Assembly (NCBI GenBank): GCA_948567375.1
Contig: OX419758.1
Location: forward strand, 40,129,473-40,193,472
Source of the DNA: Lunularia cruciata
Lineage: Eukaryota > Streptophyta > Marchantiopsida > Lunulariales > Lunulariaceae
Length of the DNA: 64,000 nt
Direction of reading: 5' to 3'
Below are positions 36,195 through 49,673 of this stretch, one piece after another (position 1 is the first letter of the stretch; every line of letters starts with the position of its first letter). The notes under the pieces are model-generated. The model ran no database searches. It was given only the letters and a program-made list of their open reading frames with translations, and was not told where the DNA came from. The translations under genes were made by a program, and so were the position numbers.

Positions 36195-37324
36195 TGAGGT
36201 TTGATCTGGGGTCCCAGTTTCAACAGGCTCTTTATTGACTAGGATCTCAAATTCGAAACCGACAAATCTCTGTACTGTGTACTTCTGGCATTAGAGGCTT
36301 TTGTTACACAATAAATATTAGCTCATAGAATGCAGGATCCTTCTCTATAAGGTGTCCAAACTGTGTTTCTTGTTTGCAGAACCAGTTTCGCAATTTCACG
36401 TCTTTCCTGACTTCCAACTACGTCCCGTTCCTTTTAACATCTATGTGAAGCAGATACCTTTCTTGGGAAGAATTTATAGCAGGGGACTCGGTCGAAGGCG
36501 TCCAAGAACCTTAATTAGCAATTCTTGACAGATTTCCTCGGTTTTCTCGAGTTGGTCAACAAAAGTCTACTATATTATGTGCTCTGTTTATTTTGTAACC
36601 TATAATGAATCTCACTTGATATCGATTATCTGTACAGATTTTTGGAGACATTGTGCAAAGTTCGCTGGCAGTACCCTCTAGGTGCAGGTCAACAGAGACG
36701 AAGAAAGTGTACCTTTGCACAAACGTATAAATTATTTGTCTAATTTCACACCTTTCAAACTTCACCCGAAATTCATTCAACATAGCATGAAGATGCAACA
36801 TTCAAATTATGTTGACTGATTAGCAACATTATTATAGCATATATCTAATATAGGCCGTTAGTGTTTGTACATTGCAGCACTTGGTGGAAACATTAGTTAG
36901 AGTATATAGGTCTTACCTTTCACTGAACAATTAGTTCATTTCATGATGGGTCCCCCGTTTCCGCTGCACAAAGAATGATAGAAAATTATTCTTGTTATAG
37001 TCTTTAAGAGAGATTGAGAATCTAGACGAAATCTGAGGGTAGATTTGGATACAATGGGAACAAGGAGCAATGTGAAAGATATAACTCATTGGTCTATTCA
37101 ATGAAGAGAATATATCTTGATTTGGAAATTCTAGATGATGATCATCTTCAAGTCAAAAAAGACTTACAAGGATCATTAATGGTACAGAAACTATATATAA
37201 AGCCATAGCAGCTGGAAAAGAGACAGACTGACAGAGCAATAATGATACTACAGAAATGTACTTTTTTGCAACCATAGAAGAGATGTATTTTCAGAGATAG
37301 ATCAACTGTAAAACTGAAAACCGG

Positions 37325-37855
37325 ATGTGGAATAGATTGATTATGTTACAGGAGCAGTGTGCTTTAGAGAATAAGCACCTTCTCCAACAAATATTCTTCT
37401 TTTTACAAACAAAACCGAGAGAGAAGATAGCAGGTTTTAGTAGCCAAATAGAAACTCTCGCTAGTCTGTTAAGTAACCTTGGTATAGGAATAGATGATTC
37501 TGAATCATCACCAAGATTATTTGTAGTTTGCCACAGGCTTATCACCATATAATAACCACATGGGATAATGTATTTCAGGAGCAACAAACCATTAAGAGAC
37601 TCATTGCAAGACTACACAAGGAAGATACCTTGAGAAAATGTGAAGAGGAGAAAGAAGAGAGTTCATGGGAGAGAACTCTTGTTGCTACCAATAGAAAAAG
37701 CATTAGAGGTAGCTACAATGGCAGCACTCAACAGAAGACAAACATTTCATAGCATAAGACAAAAAAATGTTGCAACACATGTGGGAAGAAGGGGCATTGT
37801 GCAAGAGAATGCAGAGGTGAGCATAACCTCCCAAGAAGGAAGCTATGTAATGTAA
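37325..37855 (+). pseudogene. gag remnant with zinc knuckle (plus-strand copia)
   Basis: Codons around 37,528-37,752 read TTWDNVFQEQQTIKRLIARL and LRKCEEEKEESSW, typical of copia gag before the knuckle. The CCHC motif CNTCGKKGHCARECR follows in another frame. Confidence 0.75.
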
Positions 37856-38863
37856 TTAATCTTAGAAGTCAAGCCATTGCTCTAACAACACAAAGTATAC
37901 CATTTGCTATTAATTCAACCCCTACTGCAAATATCAATCATTTAGACAATGATGTTTAGTATGCAGATAGAGGAGCTTTAGAGCACATGACCAATAAATG
38001 GGAGTGGTTCCAAGATTTCAACAAGATTGAAGAAGGAACCTTATCCATGTATGTTGTTGACAATTGAAAGGTTTGGGTTGTTGGAAAGGGAGACATCCCA
38101 ATTTCTTGTAAGCTTGGTGCAAGAAGACAAGAAGGAGTCATGAGAGGAGTTCTCTACGTTCCAAGGTTGAAGCTCAACCTATTTAGCATTGGTCTAGAAG
38201 CAGACAAAGCCTTCAAACCACCTATACCAAAGAGGGCTACTTTATGGAGAAAGATGGAGCAAGGGTGATGAAAGGTGTCCGAAACTCAAAGCTCTACAAA
38301 CTCAGATTATAGTTACCAAGATAAGTAATAGTTCCCAAGAAAATTATATTGTTGCAAGTGATAGGGAGAGTAAGAAGCTAGAAAAGCAAAAAGAGTGTCG
38401 CAAGTTAGATATTGCACTTTGGCACCAAAGTCCAAGTCATCTCAATCTTGCTTACATTAGGAAGACGAGAGAGAGGAGGACTAGTAGAGATCTTTTTTTG
38501 ACACCAAAATAACCTGGTAGTCAAAAGAATTTTTACTATGATGGATGTGCTATAGCAAAGCAATATAGACTACCTTTTGCAAGGTCCAACCATAGTAGAG
38601 GCAAGTACAAGGTACTTCAGAATAATATTTGCGGTCCTATGAGCATGAGCTCAATAGGAGGATCAAGATATTACTCCTTTTTAAGGATGATACTAGTGGT
38701 TTCAGGTATGCAGATTTCTTGAAAGAGAAATCAAAAACTATCTCTTGCTTCAAACAATTTCATATGTAGAGATTCAATTTGGAGTGAAGAAACTACAATC
38801 TGTAGAGGCTGTGAATACATTGGAAAGATTTTGTTGTTTTTGTACAAAGTGTTGGATTAACCC

Positions 38864-39240
38864 ATGAACTTACAGCACCTTACACTCCTGAGAAAAACTG
38901 CATCTCAGAGAGATCATAGAATAGTGTTTGAAGCAGCAAGAAGCATGTTGCTTTCAAGCAAGCTACTTAGAGAGTTGTGGGCTGAAGAAATGGGAGCTAC
39001 TACACATGTCTTGAGTAGAGTTTTTAGTAGTGATTTAGAGAAAACTCCTTTTGGAACAAATCCAAAAGCTGCACATTTGAGAACTTTTGGTTGCTCAGTC
39101 TTTGTGCACACACAAAGGGTCAAAGAAAAAAGTTTTATCCAAAGGTACAAGAGATGTCTTTTGCTAGGTATAGCTTAGAATCCAAAGCCTCCAGACTGTG
39201 GGATAAGAAGAACAAGATATATGAAAGTAGTGATGTCATC
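38864..39240 (+). pseudogene. Integrase C-terminal remnant (plus-strand copia)
   Basis: A 104-codon open stretch includes HRIVFEAARSMLLSSKLLRE, ELWAEEMGATTHVLSRV and HLRTFGCSVFVHTQRVK, the end of the copia integrase core and its C-terminal domain. Confidence 0.85.
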
Positions 39241-39629
39241 TTCAAAGAGGAGCAACTTGATCATTGAGGGTTACAAATGCTGAACTTAGATACAAATTGT
39301 CTTCAAGAGAGAGATGGAGAGCAAGCCAATACTAGAATGAGCACAGACGTGATAGAAGTTAATGGAGAGTTTCTACAAAGCATGCCATAGAGGAATCAAC
39401 AAGTGAGACTAGCATATGTCCACTTCAAGAAGAAAGCAAGTGCGTTCAGGAAATTGATTCATAAATGAGCTCAACTTCAACAACTCAAGATAGAGAATAT
39501 TGTTGAAGTTGGAGAATGAGAAGACCACTACAAAGACTTGGTGGTTGGGATTATTGTAAGGCATCTTATGCTTGCATTGTTGTAGCTAAGATTGAAGGAG
39601 GACATGTAGATTCAGATCTTATTCATTTC

Positions 39630-41100
39630 CATGATGCATTGCAATCACCTAAGTGGGTGAAGGCCATGGATGAAGAATTCTAGTCATTGAAGAAGAACAA
39701 GACTTGGAAGCTAATAGCATTGCCAAAGGGAGAAAAGTAATAAAATGTAAATGGGTTTATAGAACCAAGCTTGATGCTAAGAGCACTCTCTCAAGACACA
39801 AGGCTAGCAAAGAGATATTCATAGCTTGTAAAATTAGACTATGAGGAGACATTTGCTCTAGTAGTTCAGTTTGATTCCATCCAACATGTTTTTTCACCAG
39901 CTGCAACAAAAGATATGGAGATAGCCAAATTTAACATCAAGATATCTTTTATTTATTGAGATTTGCATGAGGAAATCTACATGGAACAACCACAAGGATA
40001 CATAGAAGTTGGAAAGGAGAAGAGATTTTGCAGATTGCTGAAGAGTCTTTATGGTTTAAAACAAGCCTAAAGGAATTGGAACTGGAATTTTGGTGACTTC
40101 CTAGTGAGGTATGGGTTGCAATCACCACTTTTTGATTCTAATATGTATTATAGATCTAAGGCAATACTGACTATCTTTGTAGACAATGGACTGATTTGAG
40201 AGAAAGATAAATCTCACATTGCTACCATGTTAGATTACCTTGGTAGAGAGTTTCAAGTTACACATGGAGAAGTAGGAGGCTATGTAAGACAATAAATTGT
40301 TTGTGACACAGAAAAACTCAGAATCAGATTGACTCCAGAAAGATATGTAGAGTCAATTATTGGTTCAATTTGGAGATGCATATCCATTTGCTACTCATCT
40401 AGATCCAAATGCTAAATTACAAGTGGAAGAAAGTGAACATATTAGAGCACACTGCCAAGAAGCAATAGGATGTTTAATGTATGCTATGATAGGTACAAGA
40501 TGTGACAAAGCTTATGCTCTTAGCATAATAGCAAATTTTGAGTTCTAATCCCTCATTTAAATGGAAAGCAATGAAGATAATTCTCACAAATAATTTAGAT
40601 TACAAATTATAATATATTAGAGATTCTAATTGTGCTAAGACACTAGCTGGATACTAGGATGCTGATTGTGTGGATGACTTAGATAATAGAAAGTCACTTA
40701 GTAGTTTTATTTCCATGATGAATAGTGGACCACTAGCTTGGAGTAGCCAACGACAACAATGCACTATCCCTTCTAGAATAGAGGCACAGTACATAGTAGC
40801 ATGTTTAGCTGCCAAATTAGCTATATGTCTCCGCAGGTCACTCAAGGAATTACATTTTGGATCAGATGGTCCAACTCTGATGCACAATGATAATCAGAGT
40901 GCTATTTAACTGGTATATAATCCACAAGAGAACCAACCACATAGAGATCAAAGATCACTCTGTGAGATAGCAGCAGGAGAGATAGGAGATTTGTTTCAAC
41001 TACATCAACACCAACAATCAAATTGCACATACTTTTATGAAACTTTTGCCAAGAGATAAGTTTTGTAAGTTTAGAAATCTGATTGGAAGATTACCATTTC
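39630..41100 (+). pseudogene. Reverse transcriptase and RNase H remnant (plus-strand copia)
   Basis: RT blocks are WVKAMDEEF, DLHEEIYMEQPQGYIEVGKE and FCRLLKSLYGLKQA. The catalytic YVDD has become FVDN near 40,178. RNase H at 40,670-40,909 reads MNSGPLAWSSQRQQCTIPSR and HNDNQSAI. Multiple TAG/TAA codons interrupt it. Confidence 0.87.
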
Positions 41101-42418
41101 TTCAATGAGTGGAAGTGTTGAAAGTTTATTTTCAGATGATAGTACATGTGGTATAGGTGTTAGGGTTTGTACATAGCACCTAGCACCCAACAGCAACATT
41201 AGTTAGAGTTAGAGTAAATAGGTTTTATCTTTCAAAGAGCAGGTCGCTCATTCCATCGAGATGTGGGCGACATAGTCAAGAAGCTTGAGCTACGGGATAT
41301 ATGTGAATAGGACTCAAGAGAAACAAGACCTGACAACAGAACCAAATTTTTCATTATCTTAGAATTCTCATACTAGCCGTTAAGTACAGTATTTCATTCC
41401 TCATTTGATACAACTAAAACTAGATTTGCAATAAGAAGAAATATACAGAAAGTGCTATACTTTTTTATGTTCCTATATCTTATATATGGTAAATGTTGTG
41501 TAGATTTGTATTTATGTATATATTTCCCTATGCATATCAGTGTTATGACTATTTATGACAATTTTCAAAGGTTATAACACGAGCTTCCCTAAACCATAAG
41601 AAGGAAACCTAGACCACCCGAAGAAAACGACAACCAAAGTTCTCAACTTCTAGCTTAGATGACTATTTTCCCCTTCATTACGGGCTTGTGATCAATGTCT
41701 ACGTCCAATCTGAGAAGAAAACCGCGTTCACAAAGGTACAGTTGTAAAAGTCAGGATCGGTAGCGCTGCATGCATGTCGCTATGTCTGTTGGCGAGTCAT
41801 CAACAATCCACTCGCCAACTAGAGATGTGGCACTCAGGTTCACCCTTCCTTAAAGTCAACATAATAGACCGAGTTCAAGTTCGCCTTCAAATTCATAAGA
41901 TGGAAAATCTCGTTCATCTGGCATGTAGTCCCACTCGGGAATCTTATCCACAATGATACTAGATGCGACGAGGATTGGAAGTTGATGCTGGCGAAACCGA
42001 AAAGGAATGGATCACTCCGCGCGCACGATATGTTCTGTATACTAGGTGGTTTATTGCACTGCTACCCAATTGCAAAAGAGCTACATATAGGCTACGACCT
42101 GTGGCGGAGGAACACAAATAGAGTCAGTGGATAATTATCGAATTCAAAGTAGTTGACTTTAGTATTAAATCTATAAATATTGACTTCGAACCATCCAACC
42201 TCAACACGGATATTTCTGTGTCCACGTGCAGATGTTGTTTCTCCACAGCTTATCTGGAGGAGAGCAAAGAATGTATACAATGGTATTATATTCCGCTGCA
42301 ACATGGTTCATTCATGCAAACATCATCTCTATAAAGTGCTCAATGAGTGCACGTCTAGAGCTTGAATAATTCCTTTTCTCTCCCACAGGACATTCACCCT
42401 TCGTGTCTTTAACATTCT

Positions 42419-42496
42419 CACAACTGAGGCCTAAGTGGACCCCAACATGCATATGTCTTCCCATCCTTCATGTGTTCTATGTGGTCGCCTTTCTCT
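42419..42496 (+). repeat. SINE-like repeat copy F
   Basis: ACTGAGGCCTAAGTGGACCCC, then GTCTTCCCATCCTTC and TGTGTTCTATGTGGTCGCC, match copy D and the 3' half of copy B. The head is diverged or shortened. Confidence 0.6.
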
Positions 42497-42871
42497 AAAT
42501 GCATAAGACTGGTGCGGATCATTGATGATCGACACCGTCGCGAATGGTCGTGAGCATCGACGGTCCCCAAAAGTCAAATTCTATACTGGCAAGCACTTGG
42601 TTTGGACGGAGACCCAAGCAACGTGGGCTTCAGGGACAAACAAAAAGCGGCGACAATTGGCCAAAGTGAAACAATCTTGAACACTACAGCAAAGACCAAA
42701 GCATCAGCTCGGATCTCTAGTAGAGAGTTTCGTCCCTTCTGGACATATATACCTCTGACATTCATTCCTTTAGGGAGCAATTAGCTTTACTGACAATATT
42801 CCGGACCATAGGAAAGGGATCACGAAGCTGACTCATCGCTTATGCAGAGTCAAATGGGTAACAGAAGTCCA

Positions 42872-42930
42872 CCCTAGAAGACGCTTTTCCTACGCGGTCG
42901 CCTTTTTTCTTTTTCCCCTAGAAGACGCTT
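42872..42930 (+). repeat. Tiny truncated SINE-like copy H between 15-bp direct repeats
   Basis: The 29-bp insert 42,887-42,915 (CTACGCGGTCGCCTTTTTTC with a T-rich end) is the terminal part of the SINE-like family. It is flanked by exact copies of CCCTAGAAGACGCTT at 42,872-42,886 and 42,916-42,930. A 15-bp duplication is what LINE-machinery retroposition leaves. Confidence 0.75.
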
Positions 42931-44319
42931 GAAACATATTTTGATTCCCAAACTCGCGGAGTGCCTTCTGGTTTGTCTGTACATGTTTGCCAACGGCCAG
43001 GTTGTTCATTTGTCGACTTTGACAATGAGTGGGCATCTACTTCTCACTTCAAGATACTCTGTTCCCTAAATTCATCAACAGCTGGTGGATCTCATTCATC
43101 CTGTTGCATACCAGTCAATACACCGAATCTGATAATTGTGGAATAACCAGAACTACAGGACTACGACGAGCAACTGGCAAAACTGCTCTGAATGCCTTAG
43201 AACTGAATCACGGGTTCCTTGCAAAGCACATTTTAGATTTACTCGGTGCGCATTGCAAAGTTTCCAGAATAGGATGTTAATTAGTGTAAGTATGCAATTT
43301 TTAATGTGCATACCAACCAGTGGACATACCTGTCTGACTTTGTTACGGTGATAAGTTGTTGGGAATATGAAATGTTGCTGAACGTCTACGTAGTGTAAGG
43401 TTTAGAAGTATCTCTGCTGGTATCTATTTGAAAAATCTGCATCCGTTGTCGTTAAGTTGCGGCCATGAGAATACTCAGTCCAACCTGAACTCATGAATTC
43501 AGCTCCAGCAACTTGGAATTAACTGCCAACTATTCTATCAAGATGGAGGTATAAGATTTTCTACCCGGTAGTAAACCAACCTCTACAACTGCAGTTCAGC
43601 AAAAGCATCAGATTGGTGTTTCTTGGACATTTGGAATTAACTTCAGCACTTTTCAGTGATATCTGTACGCGTGGTTTCTATGACATAAAAAAGTTATGCT
43701 CTTTACCGACCGCTGATCCGCTTACTCAAGCATATGATTGTCAGACGCGTATTGATCACGCTTCGGCTCGTATCGGGCTCCAATTGACGTGATTGTGGAT
43801 CTACCTGTGTTTCCGAAGTGTTGGAATTGCGTGAAAGCTCCTATTCTGGAAACTTCAAACTGAACTCCGTCAAAAGGCCTATCCTGCAAGCCGCACATGA
43901 ACGTGTCCTTTATGTCATTAATGCGAATAGGCGTCTCTTCGCTGGAGATAAACTTTAGGAGATTTATATGTACGTGTGCGACAAACAAGCGACTTAGTCA
44001 ATCTAGTCGACAATCAAGCAGGTTCTTTTAGGCTTGAAACTTTGAAGATTGGAATATATATCCTGGCAGTATGAAATTGTCCATCCTGTACATCAGGAAG
44101 CCTTGTGCACCTGGTTTAATGTCAAGTGCTAAAAATGCCTCACGATCGGCGATATATAGATTTTGAGTGAAAAAAGAAGTGCTACCCATGTAAACTTCCC
44201 TTTGAGATCTGATTAATTTTTGCAAGAAACTTTCAATGCATTGGACGTGGTGCGATGAATCGTGGATAGTAACAGGAAGCAATTTGTCGCTTGAAGTATC
44301 CCTTTAGTGAATGAGAGAG

Positions 44320-44328
44320 TATATAAAA
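44320..44328 (+). promoter_or_regulatory. TATA box of the peroxidase gene
   Basis: TATATAAAA, followed by a pyrimidine-rich CACTCTCCCATTCATCC that suits a start site near 44,350. This would give a leader of about 470 nt before ATG 44,820. W-box cores (TTGAC on either strand) occur at about 44,587 and 44,667, which would suit stress control, but that is inference. Confidence 0.55.
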
Positions 44329-44819
44329 GAAGGCCAATCACTCTCCCATTCATCCACTCACTCCTGACATTTACAAGGAGCTCCTCGGGCCATTTGTACT
44401 CAACTGGAACCGAATTTCTTTTCATTTCGGCTTGTTGGCTCTCACGCAGGTAGTGTCTGGCGTATCTTTCCAGTAGTTCTCTACAGATTGGTCAGAGTCG
44501 ACTGTTCTCACCAATCCGGACAACTATACTTTGGTGTCAGCTCATGAGAACACCTCTACTCTAAAATTCGTGTTTAACACACGAAGTTTAGTCAACACGT
44601 CAAGAAAGAGAGACCTCTGCTCTACCTTGTGCTTGCAACGCAAAGTGCACGAATTCTTCGCATTCCGTTGACTTGGAAACTTAGAGACAACTCATGTCCC
44701 TAGAGGCTGCCAGCCCCACTGAGAGCTAGAAGCTGAGTTTCAATCTACCGAATCTAGCCTTGTCAGCGACTTAGTTCGATCGGAATCAGCGTAATCCAAG
44801 TCCAAATTGTCTTTTCAAA

Positions 44820-46651
<1,832 letters not shown>

Positions 46652-47352
46652 GGCTCCTTGCAGCTTCTGTGCAGGTGTTCAATTTGCCCTATTCTTCGGG
46701 TATTTTGAGTTGATTTTATAACTGTTGATATGTAACCTTCTCATGAATCAGAGAAAATTATCTGTTCATGACGCACTGTGTCTTTCCTCTTGATCGGGAA
46801 TATTTCTCCATTCGCTCTGGTACAGCTCATATCATGACCACGCTTGATTGCAACAATTGTGATCTGTTGATGGCACTCTAGATATGGCCACGGAGAGCTC
46901 TTGTAAGTTTGTTTGTTTATACCAGTGAAATTCAGTGCAGAACCTAAATGTTTTAGATATCTTTTAGTTTCATTCCATTAGTACGTGATTACTTGCCAAA
47001 GCTCACGAGAACTTGCGACATTGTATCTGGAGCATGTTTTACCCATGAACCAGAGCGTGTATAGCAAGCGAGGAGGAACAGTTCGGTATGGAAATATGCG
47101 TGTTGAGATTGACTGCCAGCTTTTCTGCAGCTGTCAGTCAAAGTGTCATCATGATTTGTAAATAAAGGTGTGCATTCACTCATATTACAACTGTATGTGA
47201 TCGTCGCTAATTCTTCTGTATAAGCGACAATACACGTCGAAAGAGCAGCTGCAAAAAGGAATGAACGTCGATGGCTGTAGGAATGTATGGCTTGAATCTT
47301 GAATCTATCCTTAAGTAAGGATAAGGATGGTATGGAGTATCGTAGGCTGATG
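46652..47352. other. Intergenic between convergent genes
   Basis: The 3' ends of the peroxidase (plus) and the chromodomain gene (minus) face each other across about 700 bp. I see no further gene. Possible polyadenylation signals are AATAAAGG near 47,161 (plus) and none that is decisive for the other strand. Confidence 0.5.
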
Positions 47353-49673
47353 TCACTTCATATATTTCGAGCGTGGTGGCGCTTCAGGCTCGAAGAAAGG
47401 GGTTCGCTTGTACCGAGTCGGTTTCTTCGTAGATGTCCTGCAACAAATTGAAAAGATATGATAATTGAGATGAAGCTTTAACCTATCATACCAGCGTGAG
47501 TAAAAAATTAACTTTCCAAAGGAACTTAAAGCTTTCAGCGGTATCTAAGCTAATCGTTCAAATAGAATCTTCCAATATATGTAGATCAAGTTGAGCTGAT
47601 TTACTTGTCAAAAGGCAAGCCCTTGAGATGAATTCTTAAGCTAGGATAGTGGTCCAATATTGACGCAGGCTGCCAAGTTCCATCTTTCTCGGACTCGCCT
47701 CTCCACTTTACAAGGTACTCGTGGGCGGCTCTCATTCGATCTGTTCCCTTCACTTTCTCCCTTATCTTTCTCCTCATCAGAAGCTTTTCAGGAACGGGAG
47801 TCGGTGACTGATTATCATCTTTCCAAGTCTCCACGAGGACGTCCCTATCTGAAAGAGCAAACTTTATGTGCTTATGGTTGATGATAGGTGACATAGGACA
47901 TCCGCTCGGGAGCGTGAAGTTGGACTGAAACTTGTTCATAATAGTTTTGAGTCTGAAAGGTCCAACGAAGTGGTTCTGTTGTGTCCCAAGTGTACTTCCT
48001 TTCCCCTGCATGTTGTGGACGTGCACGAAATATTCATTTCCTGGAATTATTTCCCTCGCTTCCGGTGGCCTCGAAAGTTCACGAGGAATATAGTGTCTCT
48101 TGTACTGACGCTTGCCACTACTGCTGGGAGGCTCCACATCCGCTTTAGTCTCATTCTTGTGTTGGCGCTGATGTTCTGAACCTCCACCTTTGATGAGGTC
48201 TGCTGCTGGAACGGATCTCAATAATTTCCTGCAAGGTTCCTCGGATTTGTTCCTAGGATGCTCGATATCTTCATGCCCAGCGTCATCCTCATTAGTATAT
48301 TCTCGCCCTCGTTTTGCGTATCCACCCCGTTCTATCGAGGTTTTCTTGCGAGGTTCCTGGCATTTGTTCCTAAGATCATATACATGCCGAGCTTCATTCT
48401 CATATTCTCGAAGTTTTGCACCTCCAATCCTGCTAGGTCCTGGTATCGATAATTTCTTCTGGTAAGGCTCTTCAAATTTTTTGCTAAAATAGTCTTCATG
48501 CCCAACTTCAATGTTTTCATGTTCACGCTGAAATTGTGTACCTCCACTGCTCCTGAATCCTGATCTCGATACTTTCTTGCGTGGGTCCTCGGATTTGTAG
48601 CTAGAAGGATGATTTTCATGCCGATCTGCATCCTCATCCAAAATATCTACATACTGTTCTGAAGTTGTGTCCATATCTGCATCAGTAGCAACATGTAATC
48701 TCGGATGTATGTTAATCGTAGGTTCAACTCCTTTCACAACTTCAGCCTTTCGGGTTTCACGCGCGGAAAGATGTGATCTTGGCCGCAAATTATCCTCAGG
48801 CTCGACCTGTTGTGCAACTGGAGCCTCTTGGTCTATCTCGTTGTTAGCGATGGGCTTAAAGAGCGGGTTCAAAGTCATCATCGACAGCCTTGAATGTACG
48901 CTGAGCTGGGGACTGAGTTTGTCTTCACCCCTCCTCGTGTATACGAAAGGCTTAGGAGAGGGATCTTCTTCTTTTCCCCGCCTAGGATGTGTGATACGTT
49001 CAGGACTGGGTCCTCTCTCCTCACAGGGAACTTCCTCTCGGAAAATAATTGGGGTTCTATCTCCGCCAGGTATAGAAATCTTTGGTCTAATCCGCTTACG
49101 ATCGTTTCCGATCGGACTGTCTTCTTCTCCCGTTAGCATCGACTCACGCTTTTCGGGTGGGTTTACCCGTTGATCTGGCAAGGCAGAGTCCAGATCTTGT
49201 GCAGGAACATGCTTCGATCTTCGATTTGGACCAGTAGAAGGCCTATTAACTGAAGATGGTATACCCATGGGTAGAGCACTTGAAGTTTGTCCAAAATCGA
49301 CCATACATGGCCCTCGAATTTGCGGAAAGTATTCAGGTGGAAGCATCAGCCTGTACAAATAGCTGTTGATAAACGGAAGGTAGTCTTGGTTGATAAATCT
49401 CCCCGCCAATTTGACAGTAACCACGTCCACTCGAGCTTTCCGGAATACCCACAATCTTCTGTTATCCAGAGTCCACAATCGATCTTCAAGCAAACACACT
49501 CTCATGATTGGGAAGGCAGCCGCCAGAAGTTCCCCTTGAAATATAAGCTTTACTGCATCGTAGATTTCTTTGCCAGCATGAAGTCCATCGAAATACTTGA
49601 AGATAGAGTCCTGAGTAAATCGAATCTCCTTTGGGGCCACTTGTAGCAGTACTCCTTTCATATTCTTCAACAT
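47353..49673 (-). CDS. ParB/Srx-like plus SH3-like and chromodomain fusion protein
   Basis: Coding exons 47,605-49,673 and 47,353-47,437 join across a 167-bp GT/AG intron into 717 aa. Without the splice the first exon would stop at a TAA three bases beyond the donor. Residues about 15-110 (KEIRFTQDSIFKYFDG, LWTLDNRRLWVFRKA) resemble ParB/sulfiredoxin-like folds. Residues about 150-530 are charged and low complexity with four degenerate tandem repeats of 37-41 residues. Residues 540-610 (HFVGPFRLKTI, NFTLPSG) look like the SH3-like end of a retroelement integrase. Residues 625-690 (EYLVKWRGESEKDGTWQP) form a chromodomain. The added tail (KPTRYKRTPFF) is basic. There is no RT or integrase core nearby. 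A chromatin role is inference. A TAG lies 9 bases before the start; a 5' UTR intron at 49,680-49,791 is possible. Confidence 0.78.
48230..48640 (-). repeat. Four degenerate coding repeats of about 110-123 bp
   Basis: Units beginning on the plus strand near 48,235, 48,352, 48,462 and 48,585 each carry a TTCCTCGGATTTGTT-like block followed by TTCATGCC and a CTCAT segment. They encode the EEPxxK...GHED type repeat of the chromodomain gene. The divergence between units shows an old expansion. Confidence 0.75.

Larger units (their letters stand above)
36857..41350 (+). mobile_element. Decayed Ty1/copia retrotransposon (plus strand)
   Basis: The plus strand carries a copia order of domains: CCHC knuckle CNTCGKKGHCARECR (about 37,768-37,812), a protease remnant (YADRGALEHMTN, about 37,962), pre-integrase LWHQSPSHLNL (about 38,418), integrase (38,864-39,178), RT (about 39,630-40,200) and RNase H (40,670-40,909). 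Related LTR-like segments lie at each end: about 36,857-36,950 and 41,158-41,270 share GTTTGTACAT, ACATTAGTTAGAGT and a TTATCTTTCA-like block. LTR ends are approximate. Stops are frequent throughout. Confidence 0.82.
41360..44300. other. Intergenic, higher GC; no gene supported
   Basis: The base composition changes here from the AT-rich repeat block. It contains SINE-like copies at 42,419-42,496 and 42,872-42,930. Three adjacent minus-strand frames (43,722-43,988, 44,028-44,282, 44,213-44,425) have no recognisable domain and lie opposite the peroxidase promoter. Confidence 0.45.

Noticed and set aside
37291..37587. 98-codon minus-strand ORF
   Set aside because: Antisense to the gag remnant of the plus-strand copia.
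43722..44425. Three adjacent minus-strand ORFs that read like protein
   Set aside because: They lie in different frames or are split by stops, match no family I know, and overlap the TATA box and leader of the peroxidase on the other strand.
48667..49173. 168-codon plus-strand ORF
   Set aside because: Antisense shadow of the repetitive linker of the chromodomain gene.
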